A stretch of 64,000 nt of DNA from Roseicella sp. DB1501 (GCF_013112485.1 NZ_JABFHG010000001.1:638910-702909); one strand, 5' to 3'; counted from the stretch's first letter, positions 51,550-62,532 are shown. Notes: a model not told the origin generated them from the letters alone. Numbers and translations are program-made.

Positions 51550-52557
51550 ATGCAGCGCCGATCGGTCTTCGCCCTGGCTCCGCCCCTGCTGGCCGCGCCC
51601 ATGCTGGCCGCCGCCTCGCCGCGCCGGGCGGCGGCGACCGAAGACCCGCGGGCCGGCGGGTCCGGCGGGCTCGGCGCGGCGCTGCAGCGGTTCCGCGCCC
51701 TGCCCGGCTCGCCGAGCTACCTGCTGCATCTCGGCGAGGGCGGCGCGGTGGCGCGCTTCGCGCACCAGCCAGGCCTCCGCCTCTTCATCGCCAGCGCCTA
51801 CAAGACCTTCGTCCTCGGCCAGTACCTGCGCGAGGTGGAGGCGGAGCGCCTGGCGCTCGACGAGGAGCTCGCGGTCGATGACGAGGTGCGCAACATCGGC
51901 AGCCCCGTCCTCTTCGGCCTCGGCGGCCGGCTCCCGGCACGCATGGTGCTGGAGGCGATGCTCACGCACAGCGACAACATGGCGACCGACATCGCCTCGG
52001 CCCGGGCCGGGGCCGACCGGATCCGGGGCCTGATCGCCGAGGCCCGGCTGCGCTCGGTCCAGATTCCCGACACCACGCGGGTGTTCGAATCCTACGTCTT
52101 CGGGGCGCCGGCCGGCACCGATCTCGGCTGGCCGGGATTGCAGCGGGTGCTGGCGAACCCGCCCCCCACCATCCGGCCGCCGCTCAACGACGAGGTCACC
52201 CTGGCCGGCACGGCGCGCGACCTCGTCACCTGGTACGAGCAGGTTCTGCGCGGCAGTTTCTTCAACCAGCCGGCGACGCTGACGGAGTTCAGGCGCATCC
52301 AGGCCATGGCGGCGCAGATCGCCCGCGTGGCGCCGCCCGGCACCGTGCTCTACGCCAAGGGCGGCGAGGTCGGCGACCTCTACGGCTTCAACGCCAAGAG
52401 CTTCGCCGGGCAGATGGTCGCCTTCGGCCGCATCCCGGTGACCTTCTGCTTCCTGGTGAACTGGGACACCGCCGACGGCGCCTTCGCCCCGGTGCAGGAG
52501 GCGTTCTTCGACGCCATCGCCGACATCCTGCGCGGCGCCCTGCGCAGCCTGGCCTGA
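51550..52557 (+). CDS. Class A beta-lactamase-like serine hydrolase
   Basis: Encodes 335 residues with a twin-arginine-like signal (MQRRSVFALAPPLLAAPMLA). Three penicillin-binding motifs sit at class-A spacing: Ser82-x-x-Lys85 in ASAYKTFVLG, Ser141-Asp142-Asn143 in LTHSDNMATD, and Lys270-Gly-Gly in YAKGGEVG. The omega-loop Glu could be Glu180 but this is not secure. It may hydrolyse beta-lactams or act on other amides or esters in the periplasm. It lies 123 bp downstream of the TRAP operon. Confidence 0.8.
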   Translation: MQRRSVFALAPPLLAAPMLAAASPRRAAATEDPRAGGSGGLGAALQRFRALPGSPSYLLHLGEGGAVARFAHQPGLRLFIASAYKTFVLGQYLREVEAERLALDEELAVDDEVRNIGSPVLFGLGGRLPARMVLEAMLTHSDNMATDIASARAGADRIRGLIAEARLRSVQIPDTTRVFESYVFGAPAGTDLGWPGLQRVLANPPPTIRPPLNDEVTLAGTARDLVTWYEQVLRGSFFNQPATLTEFRRIQAMAAQIARVAPPGTVLYAKGGEVGDLYGFNAKSFAGQMVAFGRIPVTFCFLVNWDTADGAFAPVQEAFFDAIADILRGALRSLA

Positions 52558-52680
52558 CCGGAGCGGGGCCGGCAGCCCGGCCCCGTTGACCTCGGCTGCG
52601 CCCCGGCGCAACTCTCCCGTCTCATTCGCGCCGCCGGGCCATCAACCCTGCGGCGATCCGTCGAAGCGGGAGAGAACGCC

Positions 52681-53886
<1,206 letters not shown>

Positions 53887-53889
<3 letters not shown>

Positions 53890-53915
53890 CTGGGCAGGTC
53901 CGACTGGGCAGGTCT
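53887..53915 (+). repeat. Short direct repeat after pcaF
   Basis: GACTGGGCAGGTC occurs twice 14 bases apart, the first beginning at the pcaF stop. A minor slippage product in the 107-bp gap before the pcaD-C fusion. Confidence 0.6.
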
Positions 53916-53996
53916 GACCGAACGGGGCCGCGCGCCCCTTCCATCCCCGCGCCAGGCCGGCCCCGGCCTGGTGCCGCCTGAACCGGGAGGCATCGC

Positions 53997-55148
53997 ATGT
54001 TCTGCGAGATCGGCGACATTGGCATCCATGCCCAGGTCGAGGGACCGGCGGATGCGCCGCCGGTGCTGCTGCTGCACTCGCTCGGCACCACGCTGCATAT
54101 GTGGGACCCGCAGGCGGCGGCGCTGGCGAAGCGCTTCCGCGTCATCCGCATGGACATGCGCGGTCATGGCCTGACCGAGGCGCCTGCCGGCCCCTACAGC
54201 ATGGCCATGCTGGCGAAGGACGCTCTGGCCCTGCTCGACAGCCTCGGCATCGACGCGGCGCATGTCGGCGGCGTCTCGATCGGCGGGCGGATCGCGCTGC
54301 AGATGGCGGCGACGGCGCCGCATCGCGTGCTCTCGCTGATGGCCTGCGACACCGCCCTGGAATTCGGCCCGCCGGAGACTTGGCAGCAGCGGATCGACGC
54401 CGTGACCACGGGGGGCATGCGCGCCGTCGCCGACGCGGTGATGGAGCGCTGGGTCTGCGACCGCTCCCTCGCCTCCTCCCGGGGCCTGCGGCGGATGCTG
54501 CTCGGCACCGATCCGGTCGGCTATGCCGGCTGCGCCGCGGCGCTGCGCGACTGCCGCGCCGAGGAGGTTCGCGGCCGCATCCGCTGCCCGGCCACCGTCA
54601 TCGTCGGCGAGCGCGACGCCTCGACGCCGCCCGCCGCGGCGCAGGCGATCCATGCCGCCATCCCCGGCAGCCATCTGGTGACCATCGCCGAGGCGGCGCA
54701 TATCCCCAATCTCGAGCGCGAGGGGGCCATGACCCGCGCCGTGCTCGCCCATATGAAGCTCGTCACCGCCCTGCCCGCGGCGACGGCCGAGGCCGGCATG
54801 GTGATGCGCAAGCGGGTGCTGGGCGAGGCGCATGTGGCGCGCTCCGAGGCGGCGCTGACGCCGATCGACCAGCCCTTCCGCGACTTCATCCTGGAGGGCG
54901 TGTGGGGCCGGGTCTGGACCCGCCCCGGCCTCTCGGTGCGCGACCGCAGCCTGCTCTGCCTCGGCATCCTCTCCGCCCTGCACCACCACGAGGAATTCCG
55001 GCTGCATGTGCGGGCGACGCGCAACACCGGCGTGACGCCGGAGGAGATCGGCGAGGTGCTGCTGCAGGTCGCCGCCTATGGCGGCGTGCCGACCGCCAAT
55101 ACCGCGCTCCGCATCGCCAAGGAGACGCTGAACGAGATGGAAGGCTGA
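53997..55148 (+). CDS. pcaL: Fused enol-lactone hydrolase and carboxymuconolactone decarboxylase (PcaL type)
   Basis: Encodes 383 residues. The N-terminal ~260 are an alpha/beta hydrolase with nucleophile Ser94 in GGVSIGG, Asp in VGERDAS and His in EAAHIPN, matching PcaD. From residue ~270 (MRKRVLGEAHVARS) the chain is PcaC, with LSALHHHEEFRLHVRA and GVTPEEIGEVLLQVAAYGG. The fusion carries out lactone decarboxylation and ring opening to 3-oxoadipate. It sits 4 bp before pcaB. The fused form is best known from actinobacteria and also occurs elsewhere. Confidence 0.93.
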   Translation: MFCEIGDIGIHAQVEGPADAPPVLLLHSLGTTLHMWDPQAAALAKRFRVIRMDMRGHGLTEAPAGPYSMAMLAKDALALLDSLGIDAAHVGGVSIGGRIALQMAATAPHRVLSLMACDTALEFGPPETWQQRIDAVTTGGMRAVADAVMERWVCDRSLASSRGLRRMLLGTDPVGYAGCAAALRDCRAEEVRGRIRCPATVIVGERDASTPPAAAQAIHAAIPGSHLVTIAEAAHIPNLEREGAMTRAVLAHMKLVTALPAATAEAGMVMRKRVLGEAHVARSEAALTPIDQPFRDFILEGVWGRVWTRPGLSVRDRSLLCLGILSALHHHEEFRLHVRATRNTGVTPEEIGEVLLQVAAYGGVPTANTALRIAKETLNEMEG

Positions 55149-55152
55149 CCCG

Positions 55153-56496
55153 ATGCCCGTGAACCCGGCCGACAGCCCCGTCCTCGGCGCCCTCTACGGC
55201 ACGGATGCCATGCGCGCCGCGATGGGCGAGCGCGCCTTCCTCGCCGGCATGCTGGCGGTGGAGGCGGCCCTCGCCCGCGCCCAGGCGCGGCTCGGCATCG
55301 TGCCGGCGGCGGCGGCCGAGGCGATCGCGGCCGCCGCCGATGTCGACCGGCTCGATCTGCCGGCCCTGGCCGCGGCGACGCGCAACACCGGCTATCCGGT
55401 GGTCGGGCTGGTGCGGCAGCTCAGCGCCCTGGCCGGGGCCGAGGCCGGGCGCTGGACGCATTGGGGCGCCACCACGCAGGACATCATGGACACGGCCGTG
55501 GTGCTGCAGGTGCGCGACGGGCTCGGCCTGATCGAGGCCGAGCTGGAGGCGGTGATCGCCGGCCTCGCCCGGCTGGCGCGCGCGCATCGGGGCACGGTCA
55601 TGGCCGGGCGCACGCATCTGCAGCACGCCCTGCCGGTGACCTTCGGCTACAAGGCCGCCGTCTGGCTCTCGCCGCTGCTGACCATGCGCGAGCGGCTGGT
55701 GCAGCTCCGCCCGCGGGTGGAACGGCTGCAATTCGGCGGCGCCGCCGGCACCCTCGCCTCGCTCGGCGAGCAGGGGCTCGCGGTGCAGGCGGCGCTGGCG
55801 GAGGAGCTCGGCCTCGCCGTGCCGGACATCCCCTGGCATGTCGCGCGGGACGGGCTGGCCGAGGCCGTGTCCTTCCTCGGCCTGGTCACCGGCGCCCTCT
55901 CGAAGCTCGCCACCGACGTGATCCTGCTGATGCAGACCGAGGTGGCGGAGGTGGCCGAGCCGCACCAGGAGGGCCGCGGCGGCTCCTCCACCATGCCGCA
56001 GAAGCGCAACCCCATCTCCTGCGAGTACATCATCGCCCAGGCGCGGGGCGTCCATGCGCTGGTGCCGCAGATGCTCGCCGCCATGGCGCAGGACCAGGAG
56101 CGCGGCACCGGCCCCTGGCAGGCCGAGCCGCTGGCGGTCGGCCAGGCCTTCCTGCTGGCGCATGGCGCGCTGGCCTGCGCCCGGGTGATCGCCGAGGGGC
56201 TGGTGGTGGACCCGGCACGGATGCGGCGCAACCTGGAGAGCACCGGCGGGCTGATCATGGCCGAGGCGGTGATGATGGGCCTCGCCCCGGTGATGGGCCG
56301 CGGCGAGGCGCATCACGTGGTGAACCACGCCTGCGACCTCGCCTTGGCCGAGGGCGTGCCGCTGGCCGAGGCGCTGCTGCGCGACCCGCAGGTGGCGGAC
56401 AAGCTGCCGCGCGAGCAGGTGGAGCGGCTGACCGACCCGTCGCGCTACCTTGGCGCCGCCGAGGCCTTCGTCGACCGGGTGCTGGCGCGGGTATAG
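55153..56496 (+). CDS. pcaB: 3-carboxy-cis,cis-muconate cycloisomerase
   Basis: Encodes 447 residues of the fumarase/adenylosuccinate lyase superfamily. The three conserved regions are seen: [32 protein letters not shown] and the signature [12 protein letters not shown] near residue 280. Together with pcaF and the pcaD-C fusion this makes it PcaB, converting carboxymuconate to carboxymuconolactone. Protocatechuate dioxygenase genes (pcaGH) are absent from the window. Confidence 0.95.
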   Translation: MPVNPADSPVLGALYGTDAMRAAMGERAFLAGMLAVEAALARAQARLGIVPAAAAEAIAAAADVDRLDLPALAAATRNTGYPVVGLVRQLSALAGAEAGRWTHWGATTQDIMDTAVVLQVRDGLGLIEAELEAVIAGLARLARAHRGTVMAGRTHLQHALPVTFGYKAAVWLSPLLTMRERLVQLRPRVERLQFGGAAGTLASLGEQGLAVQAALAEELGLAVPDIPWHVARDGLAEAVSFLGLVTGALSKLATDVILLMQTEVAEVAEPHQEGRGGSSTMPQKRNPISCEYIIAQARGVHALVPQMLAAMAQDQERGTGPWQAEPLAVGQAFLLAHGALACARVIAEGLVVDPARMRRNLESTGGLIMAEAVMMGLAPVMGRGEAHHVVNHACDLALAEGVPLAEALLRDPQVADKLPREQVERLTDPSRYLGAAEAFVDRVLARV

Positions 56497-56523
56497 GCGC
56501 GCCCGCCTGCGGTGCTACAGCAG

Positions 56524-56551
56524 GGGGGAGAGCCCCCAGGGGGAAACCCCC
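56524..56551 (+). promoter_or_regulatory. Twin G/C hairpins in upp leader
   Basis: GGGGG-agag-CCCCC (56524-56537) and GGGGG-aaa-CCCCC (56539-56551) lie 19 bp before the upp start, just ahead of its GGAAGGA ribosome site. Arms can pair within or across hairpins. A control role in translation or transcription of upp is possible. Confidence 0.4.
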
Positions 56552-56569
56552 AGCCCGGAAGGACCCGCG

Positions 56570-57199
56570 ATGAGGGACGTGCATCTCGTCCGCCACCCCC
56601 TGGTGCAGCACAAGCTCACCCTGATGCGGGAGGCGGAGCGCACCACCAAGGGCTTCCGGCAGCTGCTCAACGAGATCGGCATGCTGCTGGCCTATGAGGT
56701 CACGCGCGACCTGCCGCTCGAGGATGTCGAGATCGAGACGCCGCTGACGCGGATGCAGGCGCCGAAGCTGGCCGGCAAGAAGCTGGTCTTCGCGCCGATC
56801 CTGCGCGCCGGCATGGGCTTCGTCGACGGCATGCTGGAGCTGGTGCCCTCGGCCCGCGTCGCCCATATCGGCCTCTACCGCGACCCGAAGACGCTGCAGG
56901 CGGTGGAATACTACTTCAAGGCGCCGCCGGATGTGGCGGAGCGGCTGGTCATCGTCCTCGACCCGATGCTCGCCACCGCCAACAGCGCCGTCGCCGCGGT
57001 GGACCGGCTGAAGGAGCGCGGCTGCAAGGAGCTGCGGCTGGTCTGCCTGCTGGCCGCGCCGGAGGGGGTGGAGCGCTTCCACGGCGCGCATCCCGAGGTG
57101 CCGATCTGGACGGCGGCGATCGACAGCCATCTCGATTCCCACGGCTACATCGTCCCCGGCCTCGGCGATGCCGGCGACCGGATGTTCGGCACCCGGTAG
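56570..57199 (+). CDS. upp: Uracil phosphoribosyltransferase
   Basis: Encodes 209 residues, standard size. [18 protein letters not shown] at the N-terminus, [22 protein letters not shown] and the PRPP loop [21 protein letters not shown] are diagnostic. It salvages uracil to UMP with PRPP. GGAAGGA at 56557-56563 sets the ATG. The leader before it has two G/C hairpins. Confidence 0.96.
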   Translation: MRDVHLVRHPLVQHKLTLMREAERTTKGFRQLLNEIGMLLAYEVTRDLPLEDVEIETPLTRMQAPKLAGKKLVFAPILRAGMGFVDGMLELVPSARVAHIGLYRDPKTLQAVEYYFKAPPDVAERLVIVLDPMLATANSAVAAVDRLKERGCKELRLVCLLAAPEGVERFHGAHPEVPIWTAAIDSHLDSHGYIVPGLGDAGDRMFGTR

Positions 57200-57253
57200 C
57201 CCTCCGGACGCCCCTCGTCGCCCCAGGATTCACGCTCGATACAGGAGGAAACC

Positions 57254-58057
57254 ATGGCCTATACGCAAATCGCGGTGGAGCGCCGCGGCGCCGTCGCCTG
57301 GCTGTTCCACAACCGGCCGGAGATGCGCAACGCCGAGAGCAGCGTGCTGCTCGACGAGCTCGACGCGGCGCTGCGCGAGGCGAGCGCCGAGGATGCGGTC
57401 CGCGTCATCGTCATCGCCGGCAAGGGCGACCACTTCTCCGCCGGCCACGATCTGAAGGAAGGCCAGGCCCGCCGCCAGGCCTTCACCGTCGAGGAGCGCT
57501 GGGCCTATGAGGAGCGGCGCTACCTGGAATACTCGCTGCGGATCTGGGACTGCCCGAAGCCGACCATCGCCGCCGTGCAGGGCGCCTGCATCGCGGGCGG
57601 CTTCATGGTGGCGAATATGTGCGACATGATCGTCGCCGCCGAGGATGCCTTCTTCGCCGACCCGGTCTGCAAGACGCTGGCCGCCTCGGCGGTGGAGGTG
57701 CTGATGCATCCCTATGTCATGGGGCTGCGGGCGGCCAAGGAGTTCCTCTTCACCGGCCGCCGCATGGGGGCGGCGGAGGCGCACCGGCTCGGCATGGTGA
57801 ACCGCGTCGTGCCGCGCGCGACGCTGGAGGAGGCGACGCAGGCGCTGGCCGAGGACATCGCCAGCGCCCCGCCCTTCGCCATCAAGCTGACCAAGCGCTC
57901 GCTGAACCGCGCCGCCGACATGCAGGGCTTCCGCGACGCCATCAACGCGCATTTCGACACGCACCAGCTCGCGCATGTGACGGAGGAGTTCCGCAAGACC
58001 CGAGAGGCCGGCCTCGCCGCCGCCATCGCCCGCGGCAAGGCGCAGACCGCGGCGTGA
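57254..58057 (+). CDS. Enoyl-CoA hydratase/isomerase family protein
   Basis: Encodes 267 residues. Crotonase-fold oxyanion segments HFSAGHDLKE and GACIAGGFMVANMCDMIVAAEDAFFADP are present, and FLFTGRRMGAAEAHRLGMVNRVV follows. The usual catalytic Glu positions are not clear, so substrate and reaction (hydration, isomerisation, or hydrolysis) are open. AGGAGGAAACC precedes the ATG. It is convergent with the enolase-superfamily gene, 39 bp apart. Confidence 0.92.
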   Translation: MAYTQIAVERRGAVAWLFHNRPEMRNAESSVLLDELDAALREASAEDAVRVIVIAGKGDHFSAGHDLKEGQARRQAFTVEERWAYEERRYLEYSLRIWDCPKPTIAAVQGACIAGGFMVANMCDMIVAAEDAFFADPVCKTLAASAVEVLMHPYVMGLRAAKEFLFTGRRMGAAEAHRLGMVNRVVPRATLEEATQALAEDIASAPPFAIKLTKRSLNRAADMQGFRDAINAHFDTHQLAHVTEEFRKTREAGLAAAIARGKAQTAA

Positions 58058-58096
58058 TATCGGCCGGCCGGTGACGTCAGCGCGCCGCCGGCCGCC

Positions 58097-59242
58097 TCAC
58101 CCGCCGGGCGGGCGGGCCCGGAAGCGGTCGAGCGCCGCGCGGTCGATCTCGATGCCGAGGCCCGGCCCCTGCGGGATGCGCACCACGCCGCCGACATGCT
58201 CGATCGGCGCGCGCAGGATCGCCTGGCGGATCGGGTGCTCGGTGCGGTCGAACTCGAAGACCGGCTCGGCCGGCGCCAGCGAAGTCGGCGTATGCGTCGG
58301 CAGCACCGCCATGAGCTGCAGCGAGGCGGCGAGGCCGATGCCGGTGCCCCAGACATGCGGGTTGTACCGGATGCCGAAGGCCGCGGCCATGTCGGCGATC
58401 TTCTTGCACTCCGAGAGGCCGCCGGCGGCGCAGGTATCGGGCTGGATGATGTCCATGGCGCGCGAGGCCAGCACCTCGCGGAAGCCGAGCCGGGTGAACT
58501 CGCACTCCCCGCCTGCAATCGGGATCGGCAGCGCCGCCCGCACCGCGCGATAGCCGTCGAGGTCCTCCGGCGGCACCGGCTCCTCGAACCAGCCGATCCC
58601 GAGCGGCGCGATGCGCCGGCCGAGCTCGATGGCGGCGACGGCGTCATAGGCGTGGTTGGCATCGACCATCAGTCCGATATCGGGGCCGATCGCCTCCCGC
58701 ACCGCGCGGGCGATGGCGGCATCCTCGGCCACGCCGAAGCCGACCTTCAGCTTCACCGCATGGAAGCCCTCGGCCGCATAGCCGGCCGCCTCCTCGGCGA
58801 GATAGGCGAGCGGGTCGCCCTCCCGCCGTCTGTAGAGGCCGGTGGCATAGGCGTGCACCTCGCTGCGCAGCGGCCCGCCCATCAGCCGGTGCGCCGGCAC
58901 GCCGAAATGCTTGCCCTTGAGGTCCCAGAGGGCGATGTCGATGCCGCTCAGCCCCTCGATCACCACGCCCTTCTGGCCGTGGTCGCGCAACCGGGCATAG
59001 ACCTCCTGCCAGATCCATTCGGTCCGCAGCGGGTCCTCGCCGATCAGCCATGGCGCGACGCTGCGCACCACCGCCTCGGTCATCCAGGCCGGGCCGTAGC
59101 ACTCGCCCCAGCCGGTCAGGCCGCATGCGGTCTCGATCTCGACCAGCATCGCCATGCGCGTGCCATACCAGGCGCGGGAATAGGCGAAGGGCGCGGCGAG
59201 CGCCGCCTCCAGCACATGCGTCCTGACGCTGGCGATGCGCAT
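58097..59242 (-). CDS. Mandelate racemase/muconate lactonizing enzyme family protein
   Basis: Encodes 381 residues of the enolase superfamily. Base Lys166 in KLKVG, metal ligands Asp194 (VDANHAYD), Glu220 (GWFEEPV) and Glu246 (AGGECEF), and the second base His296 (NPHVWGTG) mark the mandelate-racemase subgroup, which abstracts alpha protons of carboxylate substrates. Many members are acid-sugar dehydratases; one could feed DgoK/DgoA, but this is speculation. Isolated on the minus strand between two unrelated genes. Confidence 0.9.
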   Translation of the reverse strand: MRIASVRTHVLEAALAAPFAYSRAWYGTRMAMLVEIETACGLTGWGECYGPAWMTEAVVRSVAPWLIGEDPLRTEWIWQEVYARLRDHGQKGVVIEGLSGIDIALWDLKGKHFGVPAHRLMGGPLRSEVHAYATGLYRRREGDPLAYLAEEAAGYAAEGFHAVKLKVGFGVAEDAAIARAVREAIGPDIGLMVDANHAYDAVAAIELGRRIAPLGIGWFEEPVPPEDLDGYRAVRAALPIPIAGGECEFTRLGFREVLASRAMDIIQPDTCAAGGLSECKKIADMAAAFGIRYNPHVWGTGIGLAASLQLMAVLPTHTPTSLAPAEPVFEFDRTEHPIRQAILRAPIEHVGGVVRIPQGPGLGIEIDRAALDRFRARPPGG

Positions 59243-59365
59243 CCGTCTCCCCCGCCCAGGCCCCGATGGTGGCGCAGGCCGCGCTCACCCGCGCAGTATG
59301 GCCGGGCAGCCGCCATCGCGCGACCGTCCCGGCGCACTTCATCCATCGGCGCGAATGCTGCGCCC

Positions 59366-59677
59366 TCAGTTCTCCGGATGCTTGTCGATCTCCTTCAGGT
59401 CATCGGCGCTGAGGCGAAGGTCGTAGCGCTTGCCATCGGCCATGTAGGCGTCGTCGACCTCCCAGGTCTTGCCGGCATCCTCGCGCTCGATCTCCTTCCA
59501 GCGGACATAGCCCCGCTCGTGCAGCACGCCCTCGATCCGCTTGCGCTCGGCCGCAGTGGGCGCATCGTTCTCGACGCGGCGGCGATCCGCCGCCTGCGCG
59601 ACGGACAGCGTGGCCGCCATGGCGAAGCCGAGCAGCGCCAAGCGGAATGCGGAGCGGCGGTGAAGGGTGCGGGACAT
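59366..59677 (-). CDS. PepSY-domain periplasmic protein
   Basis: Encodes 103 residues. Signal peptide (FRLALLGFAMAATLSVAQA) then a PepSY-like domain: TAAERKRIEGVLHERGYVRWKEIEREDAGKTWEVDDAYMADGKRYDLRL, spread over residues 40-90. Such domains inhibit peptidases or sense envelope conditions; role here unknown. No two-component partner is next to it. Confidence 0.85.
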   Translation of the reverse strand: MSRTLHRRSAFRLALLGFAMAATLSVAQAADRRRVENDAPTAAERKRIEGVLHERGYVRWKEIEREDAGKTWEVDDAYMADGKRYDLRLSADDLKEIDKHPEN

Positions 59678-59874
59678 GCGATGAGCCTCCTCTTCCGGAT
59701 CGGATCGAAGCTCCGGCAAATCCGACGGCGGTAGAATGCCACAGGGGGGTCGTCGCTGCATGCCGCGGGCAGGACGTGCTCGCTCCAACACAATCCCGTG
59801 TCCAGCGACGTGCCGAGGCGCCGGCGGCCGGGGCGGATGGCCGCCCGCCCTCTCTGTCCGGCGGCCCCCTCGGA

Positions 59875-61479
59875 TCAGCTCTTCTTCACGCCCCAGAAGA
59901 CCGGGAAGCCGCGCGAGACGCCGGTGACATTGGTGCGGTAGGCGGTCGGCTGGATGTACTGGCCGAGCGGGACGCTCGGGACCACCTGCATGGCCCGCAC
60001 CTGCAGGTCGCGGCAGATCGCCTGCTGCGCGGCGAGATCGGGCGCGTCGAACCAGGCGTTGCGCAGGTCCTCAAGCCTCTGGTCGACGCACCAGCCCGGC
60101 CAGGCGGAAGGATCGTTGCCGTTGCCGCGCATGGCATAGTGGTTGGACGGGTCCATATGGTCCGCGCCCTCCCAGCCGGTGTTGAAGCAGGACCAGCCGC
60201 CCTGGTCGAGCGGCCCCTTGTTGCTGCGCCGCTGCAGCATGGTGCCCCAGTCGGTGGCGACGAAATCGACGTTGATGCCGATCCTCGACATGGCATCCGC
60301 CGCGACCTCGCCGATCGCCTTGAACTGGGCGTAGTCGGTGGCGACCAGCATGGCGACCTTCTGGCCGCCATAGCCAGCTTGTTTCAGCAGCTGCTTCGCC
60401 TTGTCGTAGTTGCGCGGCCCCTTCAGCGGCTCCAGCCCCGCCTCGCTCGCCATCGGGGTGTTCGGGCAGAAGACGCCGTGCGGGACGGTGTACATGGCGG
60501 GATCGTCGCCGACGATCGCCTGCATGAAATCCGTCTGGCTGAAGGCATGGAGCAGCGCCTGCCGTCCTTCGGGCTTGTCGAAGGGCGGCTGCAGCGTGTT
60601 GAGGCGCATCATGTTCACCGCGCCGGTCGGGTTGATCACCTCGACCTTGATCTTGCGGTCCTTGGTCAGCAGCGGCAGCAGGTCATGGGTCGGGTTCTCC
60701 CACCAGTCCTGCTCGCCCTGCTGCAGCGCCGCCACCTTGGTCGCGGCATCGGGGATGGTGGTCCATTCGACGCGGTCGAAATGCACCACCTTGGGCCCGG
60801 CGAGCCAGTCCGCCTTGCCATTGCCGCGCGGCACGTATGTCTCGAAGCGCGCATAGACGTTGCGCGAGCCTGGGACGCGCTCGCCGGCGACGAAGCGGAA
60901 GGGCCCGCTGCCGACCATCTCGGGGATCAGCTTGAAGGGATCGGTATTGGCCAGCCGCTCCGGCATCATCGCCGGCATGGGCGAGCTGACCTTGCCGAGC
61001 GCCGCCGGCAGCAGCGGGAAGGGCTTGTTCAGGCGGAAGAGGATGCGGCGGTCATCCGGCGCGGAAAGCTCTGCGGTCGCCGCCATCAGCGCGCCGCCGA
61101 GCGCGTCCCGCTTCGCCCAGCGGCGGATGGAGGCGACGCAGTCGCGCGCCGTCACCTTCTCGCCGTCGTGCCAGAGCAGGTTCTCGCGCAGGGTGAGCGT
61201 CCAGCGCCTGCCATCCTCCTCGACGACATGGCCCTCGACCATCTGCGGCTGCGGCTGGAACTGGCTGTCCATGCCGTAGAGCGTGTCGAAGACCATCTGC
61301 CCATGGCCGCGGGTGATGTAGGCGAGCGAGCCATGCGGATCGAGCACCGAGAGATCAATCTGCGGAATGAATCGCATGAGCCGCGCCCCCTGCGCCAGTG
61401 CGAGGCGCGGCGCGGCGATACCGATGGCGGCCGCGGCCAATACACCGCGGCGGGTCATTTGGGGCATGGATTGGGTCAC
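59875..61479 (-). CDS. ABC transporter substrate-binding protein, family 5 (peptide/nickel type)
   Basis: Encodes 534 residues. A twin-arginine signal (MTRRGVLAAAAIGIAAPRLALA) leads to the SBP_bac_5 fold: QMVFDTLYGMDSQFQPQPQMVEGH, WTLTLRENLLWHDGEKVTARDCVASIRRW, and NTLQPPFDKPEGRQALLHAF. These bind oligopeptides, sugars or other bulky ligands. No permease or ATPase genes are beside it, so it is either an orphan or its operon is elsewhere. Possible start codons at residues 1, 5 and 8. Confidence 0.92.
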   Translation of the reverse strand: MTQSMPQMTRRGVLAAAAIGIAAPRLALAQGARLMRFIPQIDLSVLDPHGSLAYITRGHGQMVFDTLYGMDSQFQPQPQMVEGHVVEEDGRRWTLTLRENLLWHDGEKVTARDCVASIRRWAKRDALGGALMAATAELSAPDDRRILFRLNKPFPLLPAALGKVSSPMPAMMPERLANTDPFKLIPEMVGSGPFRFVAGERVPGSRNVYARFETYVPRGNGKADWLAGPKVVHFDRVEWTTIPDAATKVAALQQGEQDWWENPTHDLLPLLTKDRKIKVEVINPTGAVNMMRLNTLQPPFDKPEGRQALLHAFSQTDFMQAIVGDDPAMYTVPHGVFCPNTPMASEAGLEPLKGPRNYDKAKQLLKQAGYGGQKVAMLVATDYAQFKAIGEVAADAMSRIGINVDFVATDWGTMLQRRSNKGPLDQGGWSCFNTGWEGADHMDPSNHYAMRGNGNDPSAWPGWCVDQRLEDLRNAWFDAPDLAAQQAICRDLQVRAMQVVPSVPLGQYIQPTAYRTNVTGVSRGFPVFWGVKKS

Positions 61480-61552
61480 GTCGCTCTCCTTAGGGGCGGC
61501 GGACCGGCGGTCTCCTCAGCGAAGGTGAGGCTAGCCGGCCGCCGCGGCGGCG

Positions 61553-62362
61553 TCACCTCCCCGGCCCTGGCGCCCCTCCCTGCCCCTCGAACAGCCCGGC
61601 GACGAAATCGCGCAGCGCCTGCACGGCCGTCTCGGGCGCCTCCAGCAGCGGGTCATGGCCGATGCCTGGCAGCAGCATCACCTCGACCGGGCCGGCGGCC
61701 CGCTCCGCCAGCACCTCGAGTTGCGCCGGGCTGCCATAGGGATCGGCCTCGCCCTGGATGGCGAGCACCGGCAGGCGAAGGCCGGCGATGTCCGGCCGCA
61801 GGTCGAAGAAGGCCGGGAAGTCCGGATGCAGCCAGGTGTCGCACCAGCCATGGAAGGCGATATCGGGATGCCGGTGATGGCGGGCGAGCCGGGCGCGGAG
61901 ATCGCCCTGCTCGTAGCGGGCGCGGGTCTCGGCGACGGCGGCGAGGCCCGCGGCCTCGGTGAAGAAATGCGGCGCCATCACCACGATGCCGCGCCGCCGC
62001 GGGTCCTCGACCGTGCCGCCATGGATGGCGGCGATGGAACCGCCATCCGAATGCCCGACCAGCACGCCCTGCCGCAGCCCGATCGCATCCAGCACGCGCG
62101 GCAGCACCGATTGCGCTTCCTGCCGCAGATAGTCGAAGGGCCGCGGCAGCCGCACCGGGTCGGAATGGCCGTAGCCGAAGCGGGACCAGGCGAAGACGCC
62201 GCAGCCGGTCGCCGCCGCGAGGCGCGCCGGGATGTCGCGCCAGAGGCCGAGGCTGCCGAGGCCCTGATGCAGCAGCACGAGGGTCGGCGCCGCCGCGGGC
62301 GCGGGGCCCCACCAGCCGGTCTCGAGCCGCCCCTCGGCCAGCAGGATCTCGCCCTCGCGCAT
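61553..62362 (-). CDS. Alpha/beta hydrolase
   Basis: Encodes 269 residues. PTLVLLHQGLGSLGLWRDIP (oxyanion HQGLG), nucleophile in GVLVGHSDGGSIAAIHGG, acid in AIQGEADPYG and His in LPGIGHDPLLE form the usual triad. It may hydrolyse esters or lactones in the cytosol; the substrate is unknown. It is 73 bp downstream, on the same strand order, of none; it precedes the peptide-binding protein gene by that gap. Confidence 0.88.
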   Translation of the reverse strand: MREGEILLAEGRLETGWWGPAPAAAPTLVLLHQGLGSLGLWRDIPARLAAATGCGVFAWSRFGYGHSDPVRLPRPFDYLRQEAQSVLPRVLDAIGLRQGVLVGHSDGGSIAAIHGGTVEDPRRRGIVVMAPHFFTEAAGLAAVAETRARYEQGDLRARLARHHRHPDIAFHGWCDTWLHPDFPAFFDLRPDIAGLRLPVLAIQGEADPYGSPAQLEVLAERAAGPVEVMLLPGIGHDPLLEAPETAVQALRDFVAGLFEGQGGAPGPGR

Positions 62363-62532
62363 GCCGCCTCGCCCGCCTTGCCGGACCGCAGGTTAGGACG
62401 GGTCCCGACGGCGCGACCAGAGGCGCGACCAAGAGGGGCGCTCCTCCCGCCGCGCCGTCCGTGCCATGCTGCGGCCGAGGGGCCGGCCCGACACGGCCCG
62501 ACCGCAACCAGTCTCCCGGAGGTCACGCCGCC

